Shown: positions 9,172-17,822 of the stretch, one piece after another
Position numbering within the stretch: position 1 is the stretch's first letter
Layout: the number at the start of each line of letters is the position of its first letter
Origin: Sulfuricurvum sp.
Lineage (GTDB): Bacteria > Campylobacterota > Campylobacteria > Campylobacterales > Sulfurimonadaceae
Reading direction: 5' to 3'
DNA length: 64,000 bases
Assembly: GCA_030696775.1 (NCBI GenBank)
Contig: JAUYRN010000032.1
Span: 1 to 64,000, forward strand
The notes under the pieces: model-generated
Databases searched by the model: none
What the model was told of the DNA's origin: nothing
The model's input: only the letters and a program-made list of their open reading frames with translations
Position numbers and translations under genes: made by a program

Positions 9172-10398
9172 TTAGACTATTTTTACGTTGACAACATCAA
9201 CCGCATTGTATTGATATCCGCCTGCGTTCCAACCGATTTCATCCACTTGAGGTTGAATATTTCCAATGCGATTAATCGCACGTGCCATAATGGAAAAGTC
9301 CCCTTTACTTTTGGTCTCCCACTCGTAGGTCCACATTCTAAAGGCATATTTACCGTTTTCAGCAGCCAGCTTGGCAGCACTCCAGCTTTTTCCGCCATCA
9401 AGAGAAATCATAACTTCTTTGATCCCTTTTCCTTGGTCGAAAGCAACTCCCGTTACTTTAACTTTGGATCCTTTTTTGATAACTGTGTCGGATGAAGGAT
9501 AGCCAATGACGGATTTTACTTTCATACTCGCAATGGGTTTTCGTTTGTATTCAAAATCGCTTCCTGAAACAACGCATTCGCAATCGTTATCCGGAACAGT
9601 GTAGGCAACATCCATAAAAAAGCTTTTTTGATATCTGTCTAGTACCGTAATTTCCGTGAGCATTTTAACCCAACTGTCGGCAAAATGTCCTGGAATAACC
9701 AATCGTAATGGAAAACCGTTTAAGTAAGGAAGATCCTCACCATTCATAGAGTAAGCAACAATTATTTGATCTTCAAGTGCTTCGGCAATGGCCATTTCTC
9801 GGAAAAAATCAGGGGTTTCTTCCATAGCAGGTTTTTCAAGTCCATTTAATCCTACCCATCTAGCACTTTCTTTGACTCCGGCATGTTCCAAGAGGTCTTT
9901 TAAACGTACCCCTTTCCAGACAGCGCATCCCATGGCGCCATGATCCCATTGTACTCCATGGGTTGCTGGACCTACGTTTTTATAATATTTACGGCTATTT
10001 CCTCCGCATTGAAGTACTGCGGTAATCTCTGTTGGTTCAAACTTGGATTTTAAATCATCAACGCTAAGAGAAAGTGGCGTATTGACTTCTCCTTTAACTT
10101 CGAGACGAAATGTGTTTAAATCAACAAAAGTCGGGATGTCAGGAAGATGCCAACGGACGAAAAATTCATCATTTGGAGTAATCGGTTGCGTAAAAAGCTC
10201 ACGACCTTTAGCAGATTTTAGCAACGGCGGACGATCAGAGACCGCAATCATCGGCTTTTTTTCAGGGAATGCAATAATGGGAGGAACATACTCTTGAGGA
10301 ATCGCAATGGGTTTGGTGGGAAGTTCTTTGCCTAAGAGCGTGGAAGCTCCTAATAATAAGCCAGCACCTAAAAAATGTCGTCGATTAAGATGTTTCAT
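9172..10398 (-). CDS. sorA: Sulfite dehydrogenase molybdenum subunit SorA-like
   Basis: This is a sulfite oxidase-family molybdoenzyme of about 408 residues that oxidises sulfite to sulfate in the periplasm. A twin-arginine signal is visible (NRRHFLGAGLLLGA, residues 5-18), so it should be exported folded through Tat, whose genes lie 1-2 kb away. The molybdenum-ligating Cys is C131 in VLQCGGNSR. The C-terminal Mo-co dimerisation domain follows (GKGIKEVMISLDGGKSW). An earlier ATG at 10416 is in frame, but the ATG at 10398 has GAGGT just upstream and places the RR motif at the usual position. SoxC is an alternative relative; the adjacent monoheme cytochrome favours SorA. Confidence 0.88.
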   Translation of the reverse strand: MKHLNRRHFLGAGLLLGASTLLGKELPTKPIAIPQEYVPPIIAFPEKKPMIAVSDRPPLLKSAKGRELFTQPITPNDEFFVRWHLPDIPTFVDLNTFRLEVKGEVNTPLSLSVDDLKSKFEPTEITAVLQCGGNSRKYYKNVGPATHGVQWDHGAMGCAVWKGVRLKDLLEHAGVKESARWVGLNGLEKPAMEETPDFFREMAIAEALEDQIIVAYSMNGEDLPYLNGFPLRLVIPGHFADSWVKMLTEITVLDRYQKSFFMDVAYTVPDNDCECVVSGSDFEYKRKPIASMKVKSVIGYPSSDTVIKKGSKVKVTGVAFDQGKGIKEVMISLDGGKSWSAAKLAAENGKYAFRMWTYEWETKSKGDFSIMARAINRIGNIQPQVDEIGWNAGGYQYNAVDVVNVKIV

Positions 10399-10448
10399 TA
10401 AAATACCTCGATTCATATTGTATGTTATTTTAGCGTATCTAAGGTAAA

Positions 10449-11489
10449 TTATAGAATAAGCATAGCGTCACCATAGGAAAAAAAGCGATATTTACAATCA
10501 ATTGCTTCTTGGTAAATACGATGAGTTTCATCCAGCCCAACGAAAGAGGCAACAAGCATTAGGAGCGTTGATTGAGGAAGATGAAAGTTGGTTAAGAGAT
10601 GATTGACACGTAACGGCGGGTTATTCGGGTGCAAAAAGAGATTGGCTTCACCATGGAGCTCATGGGTACGAGCATGGTATTCAATGGTTCGTGTTGATGT
10701 GGTTCCGATACACAGAAGGGGAATTTCTTGTTGGATAAGGGCATGTGCTTGGTCGGTGATATTAAAATACTCCGAGTGCATCGGATGATCAGTAATATGC
10801 TCGCATTCAACAGGTTTGAATGTTCCGGACCCTACGTGTAAGGTGACAAAAGCATGGGGACGTGAATGGCAAATGGTTTCAAAAAGTTCATCGGTAAAAT
10901 GCAGTGATGCCGTGGGAGCTGCAACCGCTCCTTCGTGTACAGCAAAGACGCTCTGGTACTCTCGTTCGTCTTCAGAATTGTCTTCACGACCGAGATAAGG
11001 GGGAAGGGGAATATGACCAATACGTTCAAGAATAGGTAACAGTTCTTCGAAACGTAAAAGAGTTTCATTTTTGGTGAACTGTACTTCACGGGATCCATCA
11101 TCATGGAGCATGGTGACGGTTGCGGTAAGGTTGTCATCAAAAAGAAGATGTGTTTGCTGTTTCACGCGCCCTTTGATGTAAACATTGAGAGTATGAGCAT
11201 TGATCGGACGGTTGATGAGCAGTTCAATCGCTCCGCCACTGGCTTTTTTACCGTATAACCGTGCTTTAATAACTTTGGTATCGTTAAAAATAAGGGCACA
11301 CTCTTTAGGTAAAAACTGTTCTAGTTGGTCAAAACGGGTATGGGTAATGGAATGATCGCTTCGTCGGTAAACAAGAAGCCGTGCATGATCACGCGGATGG
11401 ACGGGGTGGGTGGCAATGAGCTCACTGTGAAGTGAGTAGTCATAACTGGAAGTTAACAGAGGGTCTTTAATCAATCGTCTCTTCTTCAT
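10449..11489 (-). CDS. queA: tRNA preQ1(34) S-adenosylmethionine ribosyltransferase-isomerase
   Basis: QueA transfers the ribosyl part of SAM to preQ1 at tRNA position 34, making epoxyqueuosine. Characteristic segments are YDYSLHSELIATHPVHPRDHARLLV near the N-terminus, IGHIPLPPYLGRED, the GAVAAPTASLHFT region, HVGSGTFKPV and TTSTRTIEYHAR. From the ATG at 11489 it is 346 residues, the usual length. An ATG-led extension to 11561 would run into tatC and is unlikely; a TTG at 11474 is another possibility. The 5' end overlaps tatC by 23 bases. Confidence 0.94.
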   Translation of the reverse strand: MKKRRLIKDPLLTSSYDYSLHSELIATHPVHPRDHARLLVYRRSDHSITHTRFDQLEQFLPKECALIFNDTKVIKARLYGKKASGGAIELLINRPINAHTLNVYIKGRVKQQTHLLFDDNLTATVTMLHDDGSREVQFTKNETLLRFEELLPILERIGHIPLPPYLGREDNSEDEREYQSVFAVHEGAVAAPTASLHFTDELFETICHSRPHAFVTLHVGSGTFKPVECEHITDHPMHSEYFNITDQAHALIQQEIPLLCIGTTSTRTIEYHARTHELHGEANLFLHPNNPPLRVNHLLTNFHLPQSTLLMLVASFVGLDETHRIYQEAIDCKYRFFSYGDAMLIL

Positions 11490-12252
11490 CTTCGTAGTCG
11501 GATTCAGGCTCTTCTTTAGGAGCTGGATTGACAGCTCGGACAATGAGAATAGAAATAGCATAAAGAAGAATCAAAGGCAATGCCATCAAGATTTGGGAAA
11601 TAACGTCAGGAGGGGTTAAAATAGCGGCAATGATGAAAATAAGGACAATAGCGTAGCGAAAGAAATCTTTCATCATTTTATCATCGACGAGTCCTAGTAG
11701 GGCAAGGAAATAGCAAACGACTGGAAGTTCAAAGGCAAGTCCAAATCCAAATAAAATTTTGGTAAAAAACTCGACATATTCTCCGATGTTATACATTGGG
11801 ACAAAAGAAGCACTTCCGAATTCGATAAAAAAGGCAAATCCGATAGGGGTTACAAAATAGTAAGCGAATGCCGCGCCCATAAGGAACATTCCTGTCCCTC
11901 CGACGACGATGGGAATCATCATTTTTTTCTCGTTAGTATACAAACCTGGGGCAATAAAAAGCCATACTTGTGAGAGGATAACAGGAAGCGCTAGAAGGAG
12001 CCCTGCAAAAAAGGAAACTTTCATCGCAACAAAGAATGCTTCCGATAGCTCACGAGTAACAATCATCCCCAAGGCAGCTTTACGGGAGATTTTTGCGGTA
12101 GCGGTTAATGCATCAACAAGAGGAGCGGTAATCCATGCCAATAAAGCATCGTGAAAGTTCCACATAATGATGGACATAATAATGACAGCAAGAACACTGA
12201 TTCCCAGTCGCTTGCGCAGTTCGACTAAATGAGGGCGTAAATCATCAAACAT
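11467..12252 (-). CDS. tatC: Sec-independent protein translocase subunit TatC
   Basis: TatC is the receptor and core of the twin-arginine translocase, with six membrane segments. The 261-residue product begins MFDDLRPHLVELRKRL, containing the conserved HLxELRKR, and shows FxxGLLLALPVILSQVWLFIAPGLY and the conserved acidic FELPV helix. The C-terminal tail is acidic (DYEDEEETID). Its start overlaps the last base of tatB. Likely clients encoded here are SorA and the large molybdoenzyme at 42015, both with RR signal peptides. Confidence 0.97.
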   Translation of the reverse strand: MFDDLRPHLVELRKRLGISVLAVIIMSIIMWNFHDALLAWITAPLVDALTATAKISRKAALGMIVTRELSEAFFVAMKVSFFAGLLLALPVILSQVWLFIAPGLYTNEKKMMIPIVVGGTGMFLMGAAFAYYFVTPIGFAFFIEFGSASFVPMYNIGEYVEFFTKILFGFGLAFELPVVCYFLALLGLVDDKMMKDFFRYAIVLIFIIAAILTPPDVISQILMALPLILLYAISILIVRAVNPAPKEEPESDYEDEEETID

Positions 12253-12665
12253 TAAGCATTCTCTTGAAGGGATTTTATATCAATAGGTTGAACTTCTTTT
12301 ACCTTGGGAGCAAAAGTAATGATTTCTGCTTCTTTTGGAGCCGAAGGTACTTGGGCTCCAATAGTATTTAAATTGAGATCATTTTTTATGGATTGAACTT
12401 CAGACCCGATTTCAGTAACATTGGTCATTCGCTCCAGCTCTGAACTCGCATCCAAAAGATCTTTTTTGTAGTTAAGAGCTTCTTGTTTCATTTCAGAAAA
12501 ATTCATTTCTTCTTCGATGGTTGCGCGGGCTGAATTGACTGTACCTTTTACGCTACGAAAAAACTTAGCTATATCTACCATGGTCGAGGGGAGCTTCTCT
12601 GGACCTAAAAATAACACTGCAATAATTGCGATAAGAAAAATTTCGCCGATACCCATACCAAACAT
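12252..12665 (-). CDS. tatB: Sec-independent protein translocase subunit TatB
   Basis: The 137-residue product starts MFGMGIGEIFLIAIIAVLFLGPEKLP: one membrane helix followed by the conserved Gly-Pro hinge and an amphipathic helix (VDIAKFFRSVKGTVNSARATIEEEM). The glutamate at about residue 8 and the length favour TatB over TatA. A separate tatA is not in this window. It directly precedes tatC with a one-base overlap. Confidence 0.93.
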   Translation of the reverse strand: MFGMGIGEIFLIAIIAVLFLGPEKLPSTMVDIAKFFRSVKGTVNSARATIEEEMNFSEMKQEALNYKKDLLDASSELERMTNVTEIGSEVQSIKNDLNLNTIGAQVPSAPKEAEIITFAPKVKEVQPIDIKSLQENA

Positions 12666-12712
12666 ATTATTTGCCTAATGCTAAAGATAGGGCAATTTTA
12701 GCGAAAAAAGAT

Positions 12713-13774
12713 TTAATATCCTTCAACTCGCAGTGCAATTTCATCCGCAAGGAGAAAGTTAGAGTTAAAGTAACGTCCATTGTGATGTTTCAACATTTTT
12801 TCATCACAAAGCAGTTCCGCAGTTTTGAGTTGATTTTTAGAGAGAATTGTTTCATCCACTCCAACACAACTACGAAAACCTAAAAAAAGTTTTTCACTAA
12901 AGAGTGCTTTTTCATCCAGGGGCTCTTCGCTGATTTCGAGCGGATTCCCAATGTAATAGTCAATATCCACAGAAGGATAAAATCGGCAGTTATTTAAAAA
13001 CCCAACAGCACCTGCCCCTAATCCGATGTAGTTTTCACCCTCCCAGTATCCGAGATTGTGCATCGATTTACTTTTGCCGAAGTTAGAAATTTCGTATTGC
13101 TCAAACCCTTGAGAGGCTATTTTTTCAAAAAGCCATTCGGTGAGTGCCAGTTCTTCTCGGGCAATTTCAGGAGTTTTTTCAAAAGCAGTATGTTCTTCGA
13201 TGGTGAGGGAATAGAGGCTGATATGATCGATGGGAAGAGAAAAAGCCTGGGTAATATCATTTTGCAAAAGTTCTTTAGTATCACCTGCTACTCCATAAAT
13301 AAGATCGACGGAGAGGTGGTTAAATCCAACTTTTTGGGCATTATGAATAGCACTGAGTGCATGAGCTGTATTATGAGCACGTCCTAAAATTTTTAGTTTT
13401 TCATCATTAAAACTTTGCACTCCAAAGCTGATCCGGTTGACTCCTAAAGCATGCATACCCTCCAGCCATTCCAAGGTTGCACTGTTAGGATTAGCTTCGG
13501 ACGTGATTTCGGCGTTGGGAGCTAAAAAAGGGCGAATTGTATTGAAAATTACAGCATACAGACTCGGATCGACCGTTGAGGGAGTTCCTCCACCGATAAA
13601 GACGGTTTCGATAAGACGGGAAGGATTAACGCCAAAACGTTTGAGTTCGAAATCGAGTTGAACACTAAGAGCCTGCATGTAGTGCTCACGCTGCGAAAAT
13701 TTATCAACGTAGGAGTTGAAGGCACAATAAGAGCATTTGCTATCGCAAAAAGGGATGTGAATGTATAAAAGCAT
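12713..13774 (-). CDS. hemW: Radical SAM heme chaperone HemW
   Basis: HemW is a radical-SAM family protein that binds heme and delivers it to respiratory enzymes. The 353-residue product has the radical-SAM cluster motif CDSKCSYC (C10, C14, C17), FIGGGTPS, and HNLGYW, which matches the HNxxYW signature separating HemW from coproporphyrinogen dehydrogenase HemN. The start is certain because the family N-terminus (LLYIHIPFC) begins at the ATG. A TATAAT lies only 5 bases upstream of that ATG, so the transcript may be leaderless. Confidence 0.94.
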   Translation of the reverse strand: MLLYIHIPFCDSKCSYCAFNSYVDKFSQREHYMQALSVQLDFELKRFGVNPSRLIETVFIGGGTPSTVDPSLYAVIFNTIRPFLAPNAEITSEANPNSATLEWLEGMHALGVNRISFGVQSFNDEKLKILGRAHNTAHALSAIHNAQKVGFNHLSVDLIYGVAGDTKELLQNDITQAFSLPIDHISLYSLTIEEHTAFEKTPEIAREELALTEWLFEKIASQGFEQYEISNFGKSKSMHNLGYWEGENYIGLGAGAVGFLNNCRFYPSVDIDYYIGNPLEISEEPLDEKALFSEKLFLGFRSCVGVDETILSKNQLKTAELLCDEKMLKHHNGRYFNSNFLLADEIALRVEGY

Positions 13775-13779
13775 ACGGG

Positions 13780-13785
13780 ATTATA
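13780..13785 (-). promoter_or_regulatory. Predicted -10 element of hemW
   Basis: TATAAT on the minus strand ends 5 bases before the hemW ATG (13774). With normal spacing from -10 to start, transcription would begin at or next to the A of the ATG, giving a leaderless mRNA. Confidence 0.6.
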
Positions 13786-13807
13786 GTATTTTTAATGGCG
13801 AATAGTT

Positions 13808-13813
13808 TACAAT
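13808..13813 (+). promoter_or_regulatory. Predicted -10 element of the rppH-lysC-hobA-holB-folP operon
   Basis: TACAAT in GTTTACAATACGC, about 33 bases upstream of the rppH ATG. It is divergent from the hemW promoter and the only good -10 before the run of overlapping genes from rppH to folP. Confidence 0.55.
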
Positions 13814-13846
13814 ACGCGACAAAATTAACTAAAAAGATTATACATT

Positions 13847-14317
13847 ATGAGTCAAACAAAATTTTATCGCCCCAATGTTGCTGCGGTAATCGTTTCCCAT
13901 GAGTATCCTGATAAAAAAGAAATTTTTATTGCTGAACGTAATGATATGAACAATGTTTGGCAGTTTCCTCAAGGGGGAATCGATGAGGGCGAATCAGCTG
14001 AAGAAGCCCTTTTTCGCGAACTTAAAGAAGAAATAGGGACCAAAAAAATTGAAATAATCGCGGAATATCCTGACTGGATTGCTTATGATTTTCCTTCGCA
14101 TGTTGCGGCAAAAATGACACCTTTTGCGGGACAAAAGCAACGTTACTATCTCGTACGTCTCAAAGAGGGAGCGAAAATTGATTTAGATACCAAGCATCCA
14201 GAATTTAAACAATACCGTTTTGTCAGTATGGATGAACTATTTGAAAACATTGCTCATTTTAAAAAGCCAATTTATGAACAAGTAATTTTACATTTTAAAG
14301 CGGAGGGATATTTGTAA
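13847..14317 (+). CDS. rppH: RNA pyrophosphohydrolase (Nudix)
   Basis: RppH removes pyrophosphate from 5'-triphosphorylated RNAs to trigger decay and also hydrolyses dinucleoside polyphosphates. The 156-residue product opens YRPNVAAVIVSHEYP and has a canonical Nudix box (residues 43-65, with GIDEGES and RELKEEIG). WQFPQGG precedes the box, a hallmark of the RppH/NudH group. It shares its last base with the first base of lysC. Confidence 0.94.
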   Translation: MSQTKFYRPNVAAVIVSHEYPDKKEIFIAERNDMNNVWQFPQGGIDEGESAEEALFRELKEEIGTKKIEIIAEYPDWIAYDFPSHVAAKMTPFAGQKQRYYLVRLKEGAKIDLDTKHPEFKQYRFVSMDELFENIAHFKKPIYEQVILHFKAEGYL

Positions 14318-15528
14318 TGGTAATCGTACAAAAATTCGGCGGGACGAGTGTTGGCGATTTGGAGCGTATCCAAAATGTTGCCATACGTGTTGCCAAAACA
14401 CTAAAAGAAGGTCACCAAGTCGTTGCTGTAGTGTCAGCTATGAGCGGTGAGACGAATAAGCTGATTGCGTATGCTGAGCATTATACCGCTACTCCTGAAC
14501 GAAGTGAAGTAGATATGCTTTTAAGCTCAGGTGAGCGAGTAACAGCAGCGTTGCTTTCAATTGCTCTCAATGCGATGGGGCATCCTGCAGTATCGATGAG
14601 TGGTCGCCGTGCAGGTATCGTAACGGATAATGTTCATACAAAAGCACGTATTGAAAGCATTGATCCTTCGTTGATGCGTGAGCAACTTGCTCTTGGTAAA
14701 GTCGTCGTCGTAGCAGGATTCCAAGGAGTCAGTGAAGAAGGTCAAGTAACGACATTGGGACGTGGCGGATCGGATCTCTCAGCAGTAGCACTTGCTGGAG
14801 CGCTCCAAGCTGATTTATGTGAGATATATACGGATGTTGATGGGATCTATACTACGGATCCGCGCATCGAGCCAAAAGCCAAAAAGATGGATAAGATCAG
14901 TTATGACGAGATGTTAGAACTCGCATCACTTGGGGCTAAAGTTCTTCAAAACCGTTCGGTCGAGCTCGCAAAAAAACTCAATGTAAATCTCGTAACCCGC
15001 TCTAGTTTCACTGATGCGGAAGGGACACTTATCACAAAGGAAGAAAATATTATGGAAAAACCTCTTGTTAGCGGCATTGCGCTGGATAAAAATCAAGCTC
15101 GTGTATCGTTGAGCGGTGTTATCGACCGTCCGGGAATTGCATCGGATATTTTTACCCGTTTGGCAGACAACAGTGTGAATATAGATATGATTATTCAAAC
15201 ACTGGGGCATGATGGAAAAACCAGTCTTGATTTTACTGTTCCTAAAACAGAACTGTTGGATGCTAAAAATATAGTCGAACAGTTTGTGGGTGAAGGTGAG
15301 ATTAGCGAATCAAGCTACGATGAGAATATTTGTAAAGTATCCATCGTCGGTGTGGGGATGAAATCGCACACGGGTGTTGCGGCAAAAGCGTTTCAAACGA
15401 TGGCACGCGAAAACATCAATATCATGATGATTTCAACCTCTGAGATCAAAGTTTCAATGGTCGTTGCTGAAAAATACGCCGAACTTTCGGTTCGCTCACT
15501 TCACAGTGCCTATTCGTTGGATCAGTAA
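14317..15528 (+). CDS. lysC: Aspartate kinase
   Basis: Aspartate kinase catalyses the first step of lysine, threonine, methionine and diaminopimelate synthesis. The 403-residue product starts VIVQKFGGTSVGD (KFGGTS nucleotide-binding motif) and has SGERVTAALLS, GRGGSDLSAVAL and TDVDGIYTTDPR. Two C-terminal ACT domains for feedback regulation follow (SGVIDRPGIASDIF and a second copy). The length is typical of monofunctional enzymes. Position next to rppH and hobA matches the Helicobacter/Campylobacter arrangement. Confidence 0.96.
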   Translation: MVIVQKFGGTSVGDLERIQNVAIRVAKTLKEGHQVVAVVSAMSGETNKLIAYAEHYTATPERSEVDMLLSSGERVTAALLSIALNAMGHPAVSMSGRRAGIVTDNVHTKARIESIDPSLMREQLALGKVVVVAGFQGVSEEGQVTTLGRGGSDLSAVALAGALQADLCEIYTDVDGIYTTDPRIEPKAKKMDKISYDEMLELASLGAKVLQNRSVELAKKLNVNLVTRSSFTDAEGTLITKEENIMEKPLVSGIALDKNQARVSLSGVIDRPGIASDIFTRLADNSVNIDMIIQTLGHDGKTSLDFTVPKTELLDAKNIVEQFVGEGEISESSYDENICKVSIVGVGMKSHTGVAAKAFQTMARENINIMMISTSEIKVSMVVAEKYAELSVRSLHSAYSLDQ

Positions 15529-16079
15529 TGCGTCAATTTGACCAGTGGACTCTCGATGCGATACGCGCAGAGGGAGCATCCATGAGCTGGTTTGAAGAGC
15601 AACGCTATGAATGGATTCCGCAAATTGTGAATGTCATGGATCAGATCATGCAAGGACATACCATTGTTGTTGTGACCGATCATGAACGACGATGGTTTTC
15701 GCACTATATTACTGAATCCATCAACAAGCGCACCAAAGAACGTCCTATGATACCCATCGTCGCTTTAGAGGCGCTTCATCCTCATTTAAATCTGATGCGA
15801 GACGCTGAATCGATCGATATGCTCAATGATATGCTTGACCTCTCGTATAATGGAAAATATTTCTTTTGGTATATCGGAAAAGGGGGCGATGAACGTCGTG
15901 CTGATATTGTTAAGCGCTCCAATGGTGCTTTTATTTGGATGATGGATGAAAATTATCCCAATGCTTTGCTGCTTAGATCGTATGATTCTCACATTGACAT
16001 CAAGCTTCTTCAACTTTATCGACTTCTTGACCGTACATTAGCCGGTGTATTATTTGGGGAGATAGATGTTCACGCTTGA
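15528..16079 (+). CDS. hobA: DnaA initiator-associating protein HobA
   Basis: HobA is a Campylobacterota-specific partner of DnaA; it tetramerises and organises DnaA at oriC, playing the role DiaA has in E. coli. The 183-residue product has the SIS-like fold segments GHTIVVVTDHERRWFSHYI and FFWYIGKGGDERRADIVKRS. The lysC-hobA-holB-folP order is diagnostic of this lineage (known from Helicobacter). It shares one base with lysC and overlaps holB by 14 bases. Confidence 0.93.
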   Translation: MRQFDQWTLDAIRAEGASMSWFEEQRYEWIPQIVNVMDQIMQGHTIVVVTDHERRWFSHYITESINKRTKERPMIPIVALEALHPHLNLMRDAESIDMLNDMLDLSYNGKYFFWYIGKGGDERRADIVKRSNGAFIWMMDENYPNALLLRSYDSHIDIKLLQLYRLLDRTLAGVLFGEIDVHA

Positions 16080-16689
16080 GCGAGGAGGAATCATTATCAT
16101 GGAACGATTTGAAGAAAAATCATTGGAAATTGAACACACTTTATTGCCTTTACGAAGTGTCCGTTTCATCTGTGAAGATTTTAAAATCGAAGACGCTAAA
16201 GAAGTGATAGCCGAAGCGTATAGAAGTGAAGAAAATACTAAAACTCTCATTCTTGGAGCAAAAAGCTTCACCATTCCTGCCCAAAATGCTTTGCTGAAAA
16301 TTTTAGAAGAACCTCCTAGAAATATTGTCTTTATTTTAATGGCTCCCAATAAAAGTACATTTTTACCAACCGTTCGCTCTCGAATGTCTCTGCAAGTTGA
16401 GCAAGAGGGTAAAAAACATGAGCCCATTTCTTTAGTATTGCGCCAATTGGATATTTCAGAAATGTTTAGATGGGTAAAAGAGCACGATAAACTCAAAAAA
16501 CATGAAGCAAAAGAGTTGATTGAAAACCTGTTTCATCATGCCGTCTATCAAGAGCAGTATAGTTTATCCGTAGTCCAGATAGAAGCATTTGAAAAAGCAT
16601 TTCGACTCATCGAGCTTAATGGACGGACACAAAGTATCTTGATTATGGTACTAATGAATTTTCTTAAAGAAGCCAAACGTGCACGTTGA
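16066..16689 (+). CDS. holB: DNA polymerase III subunit delta'
   Basis: The delta' subunit is part of the clamp loader. The 207-residue product corresponds to the AAA+ core segment with TLILGAKSFTIPAQNALLKILEEPP and IFILMAPNKSTFLPTVRSR, the family's conserved region around the SRC-type arginine. It is shorter than E. coli HolB (334 residues), as in other Campylobacterota, and shows no Walker A, normal for delta'. It overlaps hobA and folP. Confidence 0.9.
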   Translation: MFTLERGGIIIMERFEEKSLEIEHTLLPLRSVRFICEDFKIEDAKEVIAEAYRSEENTKTLILGAKSFTIPAQNALLKILEEPPRNIVFILMAPNKSTFLPTVRSRMSLQVEQEGKKHEPISLVLRQLDISEMFRWVKEHDKLKKHEAKELIENLFHHAVYQEQYSLSVVQIEAFEKAFRLIELNGRTQSILIMVLMNFLKEAKRAR

Positions 16690-17818
16690 GCATCTCTCTT
16701 CTTCCTTTAATCTCAAAAATGCGCTTAAAGAGCTTGGTGTAGATGGCGGAGGGGTGTCTATTTTGAGTGATAAAGGGCAAATTCATATGATTGCCATCAA
16801 AAATTTACATGTAGGAGCAGCCAATATTCTCAAGCAAGACGCTTTGAGCATTGGTGCAGATTTAGCCGTCCCAAAAGGAACGGTAACCGCATCAACACCT
16901 TTTGTAGATGCCCTGTTAATTGCCAATGAGAGACAACTGAAAGAATTGGTACAAAAAGAAAAAGCTCAGCCCTTTGGTTTAAAAATCGTATCACAGGAGT
17001 TAGCGCGTTTTTGTGGACTTCATTTCCCTCAAAAAATCGAGGTTATGGGTATTATTAATGCCAATGATGACAGCTTTTATCCGTTAAGCCGATTTCAAGA
17101 GTCATGTGCGATAGAAAAAATCGAAGAGATGATAGTTCAGGGTGCGGACATTATTGATATCGGCGGCGTTTCAAGCCGTCCGGGAAGCGTTGGGATCAGT
17201 GTTGAAGAAGAATTGGCACGAGTAAAACCGATTATTGATCTGCTTTACCATAAAAAGATGTATGAAACCATTCGTTTGAGTTTGGACAGTTATACTCCAA
17301 AAGTGATTGCGTATGCACTTGAGAGAGGGTTTCACATCATTAATGATATTACAGGGCTTGCTAATGATGAGGTTGCAGGACTCTGCGGTTCACACAAGGC
17401 TACGGTAGTTCTTATGCATGCACTTGGGGCTCCTCATGATATGCAAAGTAATCCGCAAACTACTTCCATACTTCATGAAGTTGAAAATTTCTTTGTTGAA
17501 CGTTTGGAAAAAGCAAATACATTTGGAATCTCTGATGTGATTTTAGACTGCGGTATCGGTTTTGGAAAATGTTTGGATGACAATTTGGAATTGATACGTC
17601 ATCAAAATCATTTCTTAGCTTTTGGGAAACCGTTGTTGGTGGGTGCGAGCCGTAAATCAATGATTGACATGGTATCACCCTCAAGCAGTGAAAATCGTCT
17701 TGGCGGAACGTTGGCCATCCATCTTAAAGCGATTGAACAAGGTGCCTCGATAGTTCGCGTACATGATGTAAAAGAACATATTCAAGCCATCGCCTTATGG
17801 CAAGAATTGAGAGGTTAG
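16679..17818 (+). CDS. folP: Dihydropteroate synthase
   Basis: FolP condenses p-aminobenzoate with hydroxymethyl-dihydropterin diphosphate in folate synthesis. The TIM-barrel domain begins near residue 120 with VMGIINANDDSFYP. GGVSSRPGS, DCGIGFGK and VGASRKS follow, all recognisable pterin- or pABA-site loops. At 379 residues it has about 110 extra N-terminal residues compared with the typical 270-280. The first signature reads NANDDSF where most families have NVTPDSF. The start is a GTG overlapping holB by 11 bases. Confidence 0.93.
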   Translation: MHVEHLSSSFNLKNALKELGVDGGGVSILSDKGQIHMIAIKNLHVGAANILKQDALSIGADLAVPKGTVTASTPFVDALLIANERQLKELVQKEKAQPFGLKIVSQELARFCGLHFPQKIEVMGIINANDDSFYPLSRFQESCAIEKIEEMIVQGADIIDIGGVSSRPGSVGISVEEELARVKPIIDLLYHKKMYETIRLSLDSYTPKVIAYALERGFHIINDITGLANDEVAGLCGSHKATVVLMHALGAPHDMQSNPQTTSILHEVENFFVERLEKANTFGISDVILDCGIGFGKCLDDNLELIRHQNHFLAFGKPLLVGASRKSMIDMVSPSSSENRLGGTLAIHLKAIEQGASIVRVHDVKEHIQAIALWQELRG

Positions 17819-17822
17819 TGGT

